DNA from: Phyto melanocephala
Taxonomy: Eukaryota > Arthropoda > Insecta > Diptera > Rhinophoridae
Length of the DNA stretch: 64,000 nt
Direction of reading: 5' to 3'
Assembly (NCBI GenBank): GCA_941918925.1
Contig: OW799237.1
Span: 73,419,126-73,483,125, forward strand
The notes beneath the pieces were generated by a model. The model saw only the letters and a program-made list of their open reading frames with translations. It did not search any database and had not been told where the DNA came from. How positions within the stretch are numbered: the stretch's first letter is position 1; each line of letters begins with the position of its first letter. Positions 32,280 to 42,381 of the stretch are shown here, piece after piece. Both the position numbers and the translations under genes were made by a program.

Positions 32280-32990
32280 ACACAATTCAAAAGTGAAAGT
32301 GGGCGTTTTAGTAGGCGTGTCAAAGTTATTTTTGCGAATGAGTACAACTTAGGTGTTTCAATATAGTCCTTTATTATTCCAAAATCTTTATTAATAGAGA
32401 AATTATATGAATTTTAGTTAAAACGTTATATGGGAGGTGGGCGTAAAAGTGGGCGTGGCACCTTAATTTTTTGGCATAGTAATGAAATTGCCTAGGGGGA
32501 TAGACGTAGCAAAATGTATCATCATACCTCTAATTTTAGCGGTTTTATGAGCTTTTAAATTTTATTAACGGTAGATAACGTGAAAAGTGGGCGTTATAGT
32601 AGGCGTGTCAAAGTTATTTTTGCGAATGAGTACAACTGAGGTGTTTCATAATAGCCCTTTATTATTCCAAAATCTTTATTAATAGAGAAATTATATGAAT
32701 TTTAGTTAAAACGTTATATGGGAGGTGGGCGTAAAAGTGGGCGTGGCACATTGATTTGCCGTTACAAGAAAGCGTGTCACCAAAAAGCAAAGTGTGCAAA
32801 ATTTCAGAGTCGTACATCAAATTTTGTTGCTTTTATGACGCTTTTGTTTTTAAATATACCGAAAAATACACTGTGCGGTATAAATTTTCGTACATTTTGA
32901 TCGATAACTCCTCTCCTAATGCATAGATTTGGATAATTTTCGGAGAAAAATATTGTCTTTACCCAGGAAATATATATTCGAAGTTTCATG
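32280..32990 (+). repeat. ~290-bp internal tandem repeat of element C1
   Basis: AAAGTGGGCGTTTTAGTAGG with following GTGTCAAAGTTATTTTTGCG, TATTCCAAAATCTTTATTAA and GGAGGTGGGCGTAAAAGTGG begins near 32295 and again near 32585. A more diverged third unit is near 31425. Each unit carries GTGGGCGTGGCAC. The 60-residue frame at 32718 is an accident of this repeat. Confidence 0.75.
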
Positions 32991-33002
32991 AGTCTACGTT
33001 AA

Positions 33003-34705
33003 CCCTTATGTGAGTGACAGGGTACCCGGGTACCCATTTCATTTTCAAATAAAAATATTTTATGGTGGCAGATGATTTACATAGCTCAAACTTTTTGAGA
33101 ACTCTTAACTTTTAATTGTTTTTATATTTTTATTGATATAGGTCCAGTATATCCCTTTGGATGGGCGAGGTATATACAAATTTTTTTACACCTTTAAGAG
33201 AGTGACTGGGGTACCCAGGTACCCAAAGTTATATATATAAAATTGCATGGAAGAATTTTTATTATTTTTTTAAATAACAATTTCTAAAGTTTATTTCTTC
33301 GAAAAATTAGCAAATTTATTTTAGAAAATAAAAAAATAATTTCTGCGCTAACAGTTAATAGGTTATAAAGCTGTACGTCCTCGATACCCATACAATTGCT
33401 TATCTACAGTAATAGATTCGCCACGCTCATAATATTTACGTAAATTGGAATTCAACATGTTCCAAATATCTCGGATTGCATAAGCTTTGTCATTTTCGAC
33501 ACGTGACTCACGAGTAACTTCGTTATCAAATCGTATGAAACGTAAAAGCACTTTAAACCTATCATATGACATTGCAGCCCGAATAAGGGGTAAGTGATTA
33601 GGTTTCCACAACTCAGTCAAATGCTCCTTATTATATTTGTGAACGCAACAAACAATCAATAAACCAAAAAATGCGTCCAGCTCACTTTCAAAAAATTGTG
33701 TGAAAATTTTATTTTGTGGCTTTTTATTCGAATTCAGATACCTGTTGTGCAAATTTATATTGTATTCTTCAGTTTATCGTATTCCCTTTCAATTGGTTTC
33801 ACGTAAAATTATATCGCACATTTCGCTGGACAAAAACGTTTGAATATGTATATCTTTTGGTGTAAAAATGTGCAAACCAGGTACTGCGCAACAGCGTTGC
33901 CGTAAAATATTCCGGTTTTTTTTATTGAAATTCTGTAAATGGGTCAAGACACCAACGAGTTCCATCTTTACCACAAAGTTCACTATTCGATTCTACTTCT
34001 TTTCGCTGTTCTTTGAATCGTATGAGTCTTCATCATCTTCTACACATGGCACTAACTCAGCATCTGATGCTTCCGATCTCATATCGCCAAGTAACGGAAT
34101 ATGTTCGTCATCAGAAACGATAAATCACTTTCACATTCACTTAATATATTTTGAATTTCCGATAAATTTAATCTCCTAGGACGGACTCTGTCTGTCATTT
34201 TATAAAAATTAATTCAATTATTCCCGGCCAAAAAACAATTAAGAATGAAATTATGATGTCAATGTATTGTTCAATATGCTACTGTTTATAAAACGGCAAA
34301 CCACCAAAATAATGGCTATGTGTTGTTGAATTTGCTAAGGCTCATAAAAAGGAGAATCACAAATATTAGGTTTTGTTCAAAAACTGTGATAACAATATAG
34401 CGAGTAATAATTTAAAATTCATAAAATGGTAACTTTCAAATATGGATTCCTGCTAAAATATTTTTGTTTTATATATTAGTGCTAGTGGTTAAGTGCACTT
34501 TTGTACGAAAAACTAAAAAAAAACGGAAAAACCAAAATTAATGCTTTATTATAAGAGGAATCCTTAGAAAAAAAAAAATCATTTTATGTCAATTTTACGT
34601 ACAGCACTATGGAAAAAATATGGAATTTTCATACAATTTGTATGTGGGTACCCGGGTACCCCTGTCACTCTAGAGAAGGTGTTTTTTTTGTCACTCACAT
34701 AAGGG
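33003..34705 (-). mobile_element. piggyBac-type transposon, TTAA-flanked
   Basis: Ends CCCTTATGTGAGTGACA and its inverse, each directly abutted by TTAA (32999-33002, 34706-34709). Inside both ends are copies of the palindromic GGGTACCCGGGTACCC, directly adjacent to the left end and about 25 bp inside the right end; a further copy is near 33205. TTAA duplication, CCC ends and asymmetric subterminal repeats are piggyBac hallmarks. Length is 1703 bp with a broken transposase. Removal restores the type C sequence ...GTCTACGTTAAGGCCTTTGG. Confidence 0.9.
33363..34198 (-). pseudogene. piggyBac transposase, C-terminally truncated
   Basis: Likely start MTDRVRPRRLNLSEI at 34198, followed by an acidic N-terminal region with a frame break, then a block with GLHIFTPKDI and SSEMCDIILRETN (33890-33790), then ELDAFFGLLIVCCVHK, YDRFKVLLRFIRFDN, AIRDIWNMLNSNLRKYYERG and ESITVDKQLYGYRGR (33700-33370). 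ITVDKQL holds the first catalytic Asp of the piggyBac DDE domain. The frame ends at 33363, so the other catalytic residues and the Cys-rich C-terminus are missing. At least two frame breaks are present. Confidence 0.85.
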
Positions 34706-35080
34706 TTAAGGCCTTTGGACACAATTCCATTTTATTCGATGTTCGGAGGACACGGTTTTTTCGACCTACTCCTGCCTTTCGAGCTATAACTCTCTTCTTA
34801 ATATTCCGATTTAGCCCATTTTCAATACCAAACAAACCTTGTCTATAAGAAAGATTCTGGCAAAATTTGAGCCCCCTAGCTTTTTCGGTGCGACCTCTAT
34901 CGTGCTTTCAGCAGACGGACAGACGGACGGACATAGCTAGATCGTCATCAAATCAAACCCCGATTCAGAATATATATGCTTTATGGGGTCTAAAATGGAT
35001 ATTTCGATGTGTTACAAACGGAATGACAAAATGAATATACCCCAACCATTTTTTTGGTGGTGGGTATAAAAAGGGGGTGA

Positions 35081-35140
35081 CAAATATTGTTAAAGCGAAT
35101 ATAATATGAGCGTCGTGGTCCATGGGTTTTCTTTGCGTAT
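35081..35140 (-). mobile_element. D-family MITE end fragment D3
   Basis: CAAATATTGTTAAAGCGAAT, ATAATATGAGCGTCGTGG and CATGGGTTTTCTTTGCGTA match the D2 end. It lies right beside the 5' end of C1. Confidence 0.65.
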
Positions 35141-35214
35141 ACCTGATTTTTACTAGCAAAATTATCGAAAGCATATGTGATAAGCTTATATCATATAAGA
35201 GCCTAAAATATACG

Positions 35215-35393
35215 CAGGGACTTCACAAAGTTGATTTCAACATACACACGGACAATTGAGGACAATCAATTCCTCTATCTATAAGGATTCAAAATTATAT
35301 ACTTTATAGGATCTCAAATGAATATTGTAGGAATTAAAAACGTAATGACAAACCTGTACATACCCTGTGACACTCTCGTGTGAAGGGCATAAA
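35215..35393 (-). mobile_element. INE-1-like Helentron, type B, 5' end fragment B6
   Basis: On the minus strand: TATGCCCTTCACACGAG, GGGTATGTACAGGTTTGTC, the ATAAAGTATATAATTTTGAA block, then GTCCGTGTGTATGTTG and AAATCAACTTTGTGAAG. Several changes in the conserved blocks suggest age. Confidence 0.72.
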
Positions 35394-36050
35394 AAACGAA
35401 AATTTGACGACATGTCTGTAACAAAAACATTTATCGGTTTAGAAAAATAACACAAAATAAAGCTTAAATATAAAAAAACAAAACAATTTCACAATAAAAG
35501 AGGGTCAGAGTAGAAGTATTTTGTACAAAGATCCACAATTTCTTGCGAAAAAATAAATAAAACTTACAAACAATACTAAATAATAACTGCGTCATCATCA
35601 TAAAATACTCGTATTGTACTGAAATGAATAAAGGAATGCATCCTGGAGCATTTTAAAGAACTCTTTTATTTAACGTCCTGTTTCTGTATGAAAGAAGGAG
35701 GAATAAAAATAAAAGTATAATAAAAACAAACAAAAAACTAGTTTTACTTATAAAGACGTACTATTTTTTTCTTATGTTTACAACTTACGAAATACGCTTA
35801 CAAACTATAACCAAAAGATTGAAAAGGATAAAAATTAGTTTTTTTTAAGAGCCCATCATTTTGAGGTCACAAAAGTACTTAAATTTAACGAGAAGACATC
35901 ATATAATAAAAAAAGTTTAAATATATAGGATTTAAAAAATGTTTTTTTTTTTAATTTGGTTTAAATTGCTCTTTATTGTTGACTCAACAAACAAAATATA
36001 TAAGTTTTTTTTAAGTAAAATAGTTTTAATTTTTTTAAAGACGCCATTTC
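35394..36050. other. AT-rich stretch without recognised feature
   Basis: Nothing recognisable on either strand. Confidence 0.4.
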
Positions 36051-36054
36051 GTAA

Positions 36055-36531
36055 GAATAAACAAAAATATGGTTACAATATCATCACGACGGTCATATTA
36101 TATTCGCTCTAATAATATTTGGTTACCGATAGGTTTTGTCACGATAATTAAGCATTTGTTTGTAATGTATCATTTAATTTTTACTCTTCGTAAGAATTTC
36201 GATTTGGTTGTTTTTTTAAAATAGTATGATTTACGAAAAATAATGCAACAAAAATAACATTTATTCAAAAGCAATAAAAACTACAAATAATCATTAAATA
36301 ATAGGTGCGACAACAGTATGATTACAAAGCAATCAATCTATGTTTTCTTTAATAATAGTCAATTTCAATTGTAGTCATATACATGATTGATACTTTAATT
36401 AAACATAATAATGATAATGTTTTAACCACACTTTAATCACTTCAAGCACTTCAATCTCTTCAAGCACTTCTATCATAGAATTTTGCTTTTCGATTATGAT
36501 TACCACAACACATGTTTTTTCTTTGCGTGAA
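36055..36531 (+). mobile_element. D-family MITE, copy D4
   Basis: From ATATGGTTACAATATCATCACG to CATGTTTTTTCTTTGCGTG. It shares GACGGTCATATTATATTCGC, the AATCATTAAATAATAGGTG block and AACAGTATGATTACAAAG with D1. A CTTCAAGCACTTC microduplication lies near 36440-36470. It abuts the E repeat at 36539. Confidence 0.75.
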
Positions 36532-36551
36532 GCGTGGGTGGTAAGTACTTA

Positions 36552-37644
36552 GGTTAGGTTAGGTTGAAACGGAGGGGCACTAAAAGCCCAAACCCATGAC
36601 AGGTATACACTTATGCCCAGTTGGCATGTTGTGCGCTCCATGTGGGAACCGGAATTCCCAATTGAAAACCATAATCAATATTTTCCCATAAATAAATATC
36701 GGACTAGTTCAAGAACTCAGTCCCCTCAATGTAATTCCTTATGGATCTCCAGTTTGAGTTCCCCAGGTACTCCAAATTCGGCATAGTATCCACTGTAAAA
36801 TTCTTGCGTCTAATATGCCCAAACGCAGGACACTGACAGAGATAGTGTATCAAAGTCTCATACTCTTCCTCGCATGCTCTGCATGTTGTCTATTCAGATA
36901 GTCTCATGCTAGCTAGATGAGTTCTCAACTACGTATGTGTTGGTCTATTCAGTCTCAGAATTTCCTTTGATTTCTCAAGATTTCGGTCACCACATAGTAT
37001 TCTTGTCACCTTACCGACATCAGTGCTTTGCCATTTTCTGACATGTTCCTCCATCGCCCAACGTTTAAGTTCATCCTTAAATCGTGTAAAGGGTTTAGCA
37101 TTTTCCAAAGTTATAGTGCTCAAAAGAACTTTCAGCTTGGATAGTTTGTCGGCTTTCTCGTTTCCGATCAGCCCGTGATTGTTTGGTATCCATATTATTT
37201 CCTGATGTTCGAAATTTGCATGTGAGTTTATCTTGCCTTTGAATTGCAGAACTTTTCCACATCTTAATGCCCTTATCACTGACTGTCTATCCGTGAAGAT
37301 ACGAATCGGGGCTTCGCTATTCGTTTCCTTTATCCATTTAATTCCTTCCGTAATCGCCATGATCTCAGCCTGGCAAATAGTGTTGTGATCTGGTAGACGG
37401 AAGTATTTGCTTCTGTTTCGGCTTATGTCGTATAAGCCCACTCCAGCTTGGTCACCAATCTTTGAACCGTTTGTATAAATATCGATTCCATGGGTGTTTC
37501 CTATCTCTGGTTATTTCATCTCATTCTCCCTCTTCCGGTATTATGGTGACGCAATTTGTATTTTCATATCTCATCGGGATTTTATCACATATTACTAATA
37601 TACGTAATATTTCCCATCGGTAGGTTATCCGTTATTTTTTGGTA
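36552..37644 (-). mobile_element. 5'-truncated LINE (family I) with 13-bp TSD
   Basis: Flanked by TGGTAAGTACTTA at 36539-36551 and 37645-37657. The 3' end, read on the minus strand, is CCCCTCCGTTTCAACCTAAC followed by an AACCT repeat tail instead of poly(A). It contains an RNase H domain remnant and a Cys-rich C-terminus. Its 3' ~95 bp is shared with the SINE at 58234-58459 and with the LINE tail at 53882-54440. It inserted into an E repeat. Confidence 0.85.
36645..37500 (-). pseudogene. LINE ORF2 RNase H domain and C-terminal Cys block
   Basis: Minus strand: GIDIYTNGSKIGDQAG (37490-37450), AGVGLYDISRNRSKYFRLPD, CQAEIMAITEGIKWI, IRIFTDRQSVIRALRCG, WIPNNHGLIGNEKADKLSK, then RILCGDRN and an internal stop near 36920, and CRACEEEYETLIHYLCQCP. 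The type I RNase H active-site set is D-E-D-D; here E (QAEI), D (FTDR) and D (EKAD) are kept, but the first is Asn (YTNGS instead of YTDGS). That alone should inactivate it. The upstream RT is missing by 5' truncation. Confidence 0.82.
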
Positions 37645-37811
37645 TGGTAAGTACTTATTAAGGTCCCTATTTGTAAGCGAGCGTGGTAAGTACTTGCCTC
37701 CAATGACATCGCCGTATTAAAATTATGTGTTTAGATGCCAAATTGTAAGTAGTGAAGAACTGTTCTCTATTACTTTCAACTCATTATTATGTAATGAGAG
37801 TTTCGGCTGGA
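37645..37811 (+). repeat. E-family repeat, copy E1
   Basis: TAAGTACTTATTAAGGTCCC, CTATTTGTAAGCGAGCGTGG, TAAGTACTTGCCTCCAATGA, then TTTAGATGCCAAATTGTAAG and CATTATTATGTAATGAGAG. Two related copies are at 44335-44573 (inverse) and 59815-59985. The LINE at 36552-37644 sits in its left end. No coding capacity; the class is unknown. Confidence 0.7.
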
Positions 37812-38860
37812 ATTATTTTAAATCTTTGCAAATAATGATTTAAAAAGCAACAACTTTATTAAACTACTAGCTGGACCCGATCCGTATTGCAGACTCTAAG
37901 TAAATAATTAAAATTTTATTAAAGTAGCTGTATAAATTTTTTAAGCTGAGAACTTTAACTATTTAACAAAAGGAATGAACAAAGTCTTTTATTTAAAAAA
38001 AAATTGATAAAATAAACTAAACGAAGTAGTAAAGGAACAACAATGTATTTGTATAATGTAAAATAATTACCATCAACATTTTTCATGAAATTATTTAAAA
38101 GTGTTTTATTGCAATGGTCTCTAGTAAATAAAAATTTTTGTTTTTTTTTTTTTTAATTGACAAAAATAAAGAGTGATAAGGGACTACCCACTCGTAGTAT
38201 TGTCCTGCGTACAATTGCTCATGTGAGAAACATGATGTTTCTATCCTTTTAACGATTTTAATAGAAATAGTAAATGCAAGACGTACTGGAATTTGAGTTC
38301 GGTTAAATTTAAATCGCACATTTGTTGGAATAATTGGTATAAGTGCAATAAGTACGTTTTCACTTTTTTATTTACCAGTTAATTTTGGTGCTCTAATTAT
38401 ATTGTATAGAAATTTTTTAACAGTCAAAATTGTTCCGTTAGAAAGTTGTGGTTGAAAAAAATTAGTTAAAAGAATTATTAGCACACCAACCTTCAATTGT
38501 AGATTGTAAAGTAAAAAATCTAGAAATTTTAAAAATTTGATTAAATAGTTCACAACTTCATCTGCATTCATCCCAACAATCAAGTGATTTGTAAGTTTTA
38601 TCTGTTTCTAAATTTTAATATTAATGTCGTTGAAATCTTTGTTTTTGGCTGTCAATATAGTGTGTTCGCTGAACCATTGGTTTTATTTTATAATTACGTA
38701 AAATATCAAGTAAAACTTGAAATTAAATCTTCTTTTGATTCATTCAACAGGAATCTTCCCATTTCCAATGACCATTATTTGATTTAAAAAAAATCAGATG
38801 AAGCACCATTTTGTACATATCTTGGCTGATAGCGATAGTTTTTAAACAAGTTGGACTATT
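37812..38860. other. Stretch without recognised gene
   Basis: AT-rich; short open frames show no motif. Nothing supported. Confidence 0.4.
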
Positions 38861-38864
38861 TTAA

Positions 38865-39205
38865 ACACACGCTGGCTAGGTAATCTTTGCAGAATGTGCC
38901 TTGGGATTGCTGAGAGGGCGGCGTATGTAGTATGCGAGTGTCTGGCATTGGCTGGCAGCAGACTTGGTACCACCGTCAAGCACACATTGGATGTGAGTAC
39001 TATGGGGGAAGGACGCTGTGAAGCGGATTGTAGACAATCATCAATCAACAATGTAAAGTCATAATAATATAGAGCAAACAAATGTGGCGGCACCGGACTA
39101 ACGATAGCTCTTCGATATCCTTGTAATCACTGAGGAATGAAGAAGATCGTAAAGGAACCCGTTTATGGAAGAGGTCTGTTTCGATGTCTCTCTACATGTA
39201 TAAAA
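38865..39205 (+). pseudogene. LINE tail of family R, decayed second copy
   Basis: LCRMCLGIAERAAYVVCECLA (38880-38945) and the downstream GTCTGTTTCGATGTCTCTCTACATG match the LINE tail at 18166-18703, with the same C-terminal CxxC...CxC block and the same 3' untranslated end ATGTATAAAAA. The frame is broken by deletions near 39005. No clear target duplication was found. Confidence 0.72.
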
Positions 39206-41210
39206 AAGCACTTCCTATTGTCAATCTATGGATAACACGTTTAGCTCGCTTTTATCAAAAAATAAAAGTCAGCATCATGTGGACCTGTATAGAGCTCTAC
39301 CTACAGGGAAAAATGACAAATGTTTAGCAACCCTGCAGATAACGCGACTAGTCCATACACTCATGTTAAGTATACTCCGTAATGGACTAGGACTAATCCA
39401 AAGATCACCCAAATGTATGGAGAAAACGTGGTCGATTTAACATTACGATGTCCTATGACTGGACCATATAACCCATCGGAGTAATCTCAAAACTACTCTT
39501 TGTCACTACTCGATTGAGCACCTACTACGCCTTGACAACAATTTACGTAATCGTTGAAACACAAACACTTGTCGTTTAACTACAATCTCTTGTTTTAAAA
39601 TTATATGGTCTATTACTGCATTACATAGGACCATGTTGTAAGTAGTCTATTGAGCTAAAATGGACCACATAGTCAAATATTATTTGCAGGGAAAGATTCC
39701 ACCTACACATAAACACAAAAATCTGCACTACTACACAATATTATCTAGGCGTAGGCAACAATAGATGGCACCCTATCGACGTATATTTTAAGTTTAATAA
39801 CATAAGATAAACGTTGAAAATTTATATTTACAATGTTGTGACAATAATGAAATTGTACTACGTGGAAAATTAGGAAAACAGCTGCGTACTAGTACTTATG
39901 TTGTATTGATGTCAACGTTAGGACAGCGTCGTACAGATTGTCTTTTTTTGCCTGGGTAATTGTAAATTATAAATTACACAAGCTGAGAGAGAGAGTGTTA
40001 GTAGAATATTTAATCGGCAATTTTGTTTCAGACACCATCTTGGATTTGGTTTTTTTAACTATAATATACTCTACTAGTCAATCAATTTCACGTGACAAGT
40101 GAAAAAAATATATATCAAATAGTCTATAAAGGATTCTGCAGTCTTTTCTAAAGTAAATTTTAATATTATGACTGGGAATCTGGGGTCCTTATCATGCTTA
40201 AGGTTTAGTTAGAAGATTGATATATTTAAAATCAAAATTTTCCTTTAACTTTACTGATTCTTGGTCACAAATCTTATATTCACAACTATTAATGATTAAA
40301 AAGTGGTCCGTAAATTATACATCTGGAAAATACTAAAAAGTGTTGAAAAAAACGGTGACAGTCGGGGGTTTTTTTATTGGCTTATAACTTAACAGATTAT
40401 GGACTGGTTTTACTAGTTTTCATTAGACACATGTGTAATAAATCGGACTTTCTGAAAGCTTATTTTAACGAACAACCCGATAAGCGAACAGACGGACATT
40501 CTGTAATATGATTTCAAAAAATAGTTTTTATAATTTGTGTTAATGTTAATCAATACAAATCTATGACAAGCTGTAAATAACCTTTCCGCCAGACTTGAAG
40601 TATTAAGAGGGACAACTTTAACCTCATGAAGATTAAAGGTTTTAGTTTAAAAAAAAACTTTTAATTTCGTTGTACAGTGCAATATAAAGCAGGTGTGGTA
40701 AGGATTGTATAATTCAAAAATATTCTACTGAACAGCTGAATAAGCCAAGTACATACTGTCTCTCGCAGCACTGTTATACATTTTTTTAAGATTTATACAT
40801 TTTTTGACTTTTTGACAATTTTAAAACATAAAAAATGACCGACAAATTGAACCTTCAGGCTATAAATTAGCCATCTTCTTATTAAAATGGTCAAACAAAC
40901 TTTGTTTTAAAAGCACTAAACTAAGAAGATTATATTGTCATCACTGCTAACTATGCCTTTAGACTTTAAAAATATGAGGCACATTTACATACGTCTTTGA
41001 AGTACATAATTGGGAAAACATAAATCACTTCGTTGCACAGAACACTTAAATTTGATTAATAGAGCCTTAAAAACAACCAAAAAATTAAATTCAATAGCAT
41101 GTCAGCTTTTCACAAGGCGGCTAATATCGTTTTGTTTTACAGAAAACCACAAACACAGTTAAATAATTACATCTATATACAGCACGTTGGGTTGCACAGT
41201 ACCGAAATGT
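39206..41210. other. Long stretch without recognised gene
   Basis: 39300-39700 contains several inverted pieces of a GACTAGTCCAT/ATGGTCYATT type, perhaps an old fold-back element, but no ends could be set. The rest has nothing I can support. Confidence 0.4.
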
Positions 41211-41217
41211 GGATTTT

Positions 41218-41489
41218 TTATTATTCTAATTGTTTTTTTTTTTCAATACGCCTTTGAAAATCAAAAACTTTTATTAGCGCGCATTAGTAAAAAGTGAAAG
41301 ATTTAAAATTTCAAGCATATTTTTACCTAAAATCAACTTTGTAATGGATTTACTAACTTTTTATTATTACTTAAGTTTAGTACTCCAGTTGCAAATTATG
41401 CCACCAGACCTAAGAGATCTCAATTACATATCTAATACAATTACTTAGTTTTTAAGATTTTCTACTACACGATAGTGGTTGTATTTATT
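41218..41489 (+). repeat. Direct repeat X, left copy
   Basis: About 270 bp from TTATTATTCTAATTG to GATAGTGGTTGTATTTATTT. It is identical to 42108-42380 apart from the length of T-runs. The two copies flank the type B element B7 at a period of 890 bp. Confidence 0.92.
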
Positions 41490-41493
41490 TTTT

Positions 41494-42107
41494 TATACCC
41501 TTCACCTGTGGTGCACAAGGGTATATATAGCTTTGTCATTCCGTTTGTAATTTCTACAATTTTCATTTCCGACCCCATAAAGTATATATTTTCTGAAAGC
41601 TTATGAATAGAGGAGTCGATTAAGCCCTGACCGTCTGTCCGTCTGTCCGTCTGTCCGTCTGCCCGTCTGTCCGTGTGTTGGTTGAAATCAACTTTTAGAA
41701 GCAACTATATGTTCCTCAGATCTGTATATGGTATCAATCTCTTGGAAATATCCAGGAATGAATCGCTATTGAAATTTAGCTCAATCGCCCCATAACTTTC
41801 TGAGATATGAGCAAAAAACCACGACCACCTCGTTTTTTTTCACAATTACAACAACAACATACATACATACATACATGTAAAAAACATACCAAACAAAAAA
41901 AATTACAAAAAAAAAAAATATTAAAAATAAGAAAAAAATAATAAAAAAAACTACAAAAAAAAATTTTAAAAAAATTTAAAAAAAAATTTAAAAAAATTTT
42001 TTAAAAATTTTTCTAAAAAATTGATACAAACAATTGTTATTGCATGACTACACGTTGTGAAGGGTATATAAGATTCGTCACGGCCGAATATAGCACTGTT
42101 ACTTGTT
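41494..42107 (+). mobile_element. INE-1-like Helentron, type B, full copy B7
   Basis: Starts TATACCCTTCACCTGTGG, then GGGTATATATAGCTTTGTC, the CCCCATAAAGTATATATTTT block, a (TGTCCGTC)n microsatellite, the ACCACGACCACCTCG block, an A/T-only tract and GTGAAGGGTATATAAGATTC, a hairpin and CTGTTACTTGTT. Both ends meet the direct repeats X. The internal tRNA-like module is deleted here. Confidence 0.85.
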
Positions 42108-42381
42108 TATTATTCTAATTGTTTTTTTTTTTTCAATACGCCTTTGAAAATCAAAAACTTTTATTAGCGCGCATTAGTAAAAAGTGAAAGATTTAAAATT
42201 TCAAGCATATTTTTACCTAAAATCAACTTTGTAATGGATTTACTAACTTTTTATTATTACTTAAGTTTAGTACTCCAGTTGCAAATTATGCCACCAGACC
42301 TAAGAGATCTCAATTACATATCTAATACAATTACTTAGTTTTTAAGATTTTCTACTACACGATAGTGGTTGTATTTATTTT
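42108..42381 (+). repeat. Direct repeat X, right copy
   Basis: Begins immediately after the ACTTGTT terminus of B7 and ends in a longer T-run (about 20 T) before CTTACAG. Internal sequence shows no substitution against the left copy. Confidence 0.92.

Larger units (their letters stand above)
30654..35068 (-). mobile_element. INE-1-like Helentron, type C, large copy C1
   Basis: Starts on the minus strand at 35068 with TATACCCACCACC, then TTTGTCATTCCGTTTG, CCCCATAAAGCATATATATT, GACGATCTAGCTATGTCCGT and GTCCGTCTGTCCGTCTGC. It ends at 30654 with GGTGGTGGGTATAAAAG, the hairpin TTCGGCACAGCCGAA and CTCTTACTTGTT. It is much longer than type B because it contains ~290-bp internal repeats with GTGGGCGTGGCAC, a piggyBac (33003-34705) and a mariner derivative (30799-31381). 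Net of insertions it is about 2.1 kb. There is no coding capacity of its own. Confidence 0.8.

Noticed and set aside
39300..39700. Candidate fold-back element around GACTAGTCCAT motifs
   Set aside because: Motifs recur in several orientations but no consistent ends or target duplication could be found.
41218..42381. LTR retrotransposon (TRIM-like) reading of the X-B7-X structure
   Set aside because: X does not begin TG or end CA, there is no primer-binding site or polypurine tract, and the interior is a recognisable Helentron.
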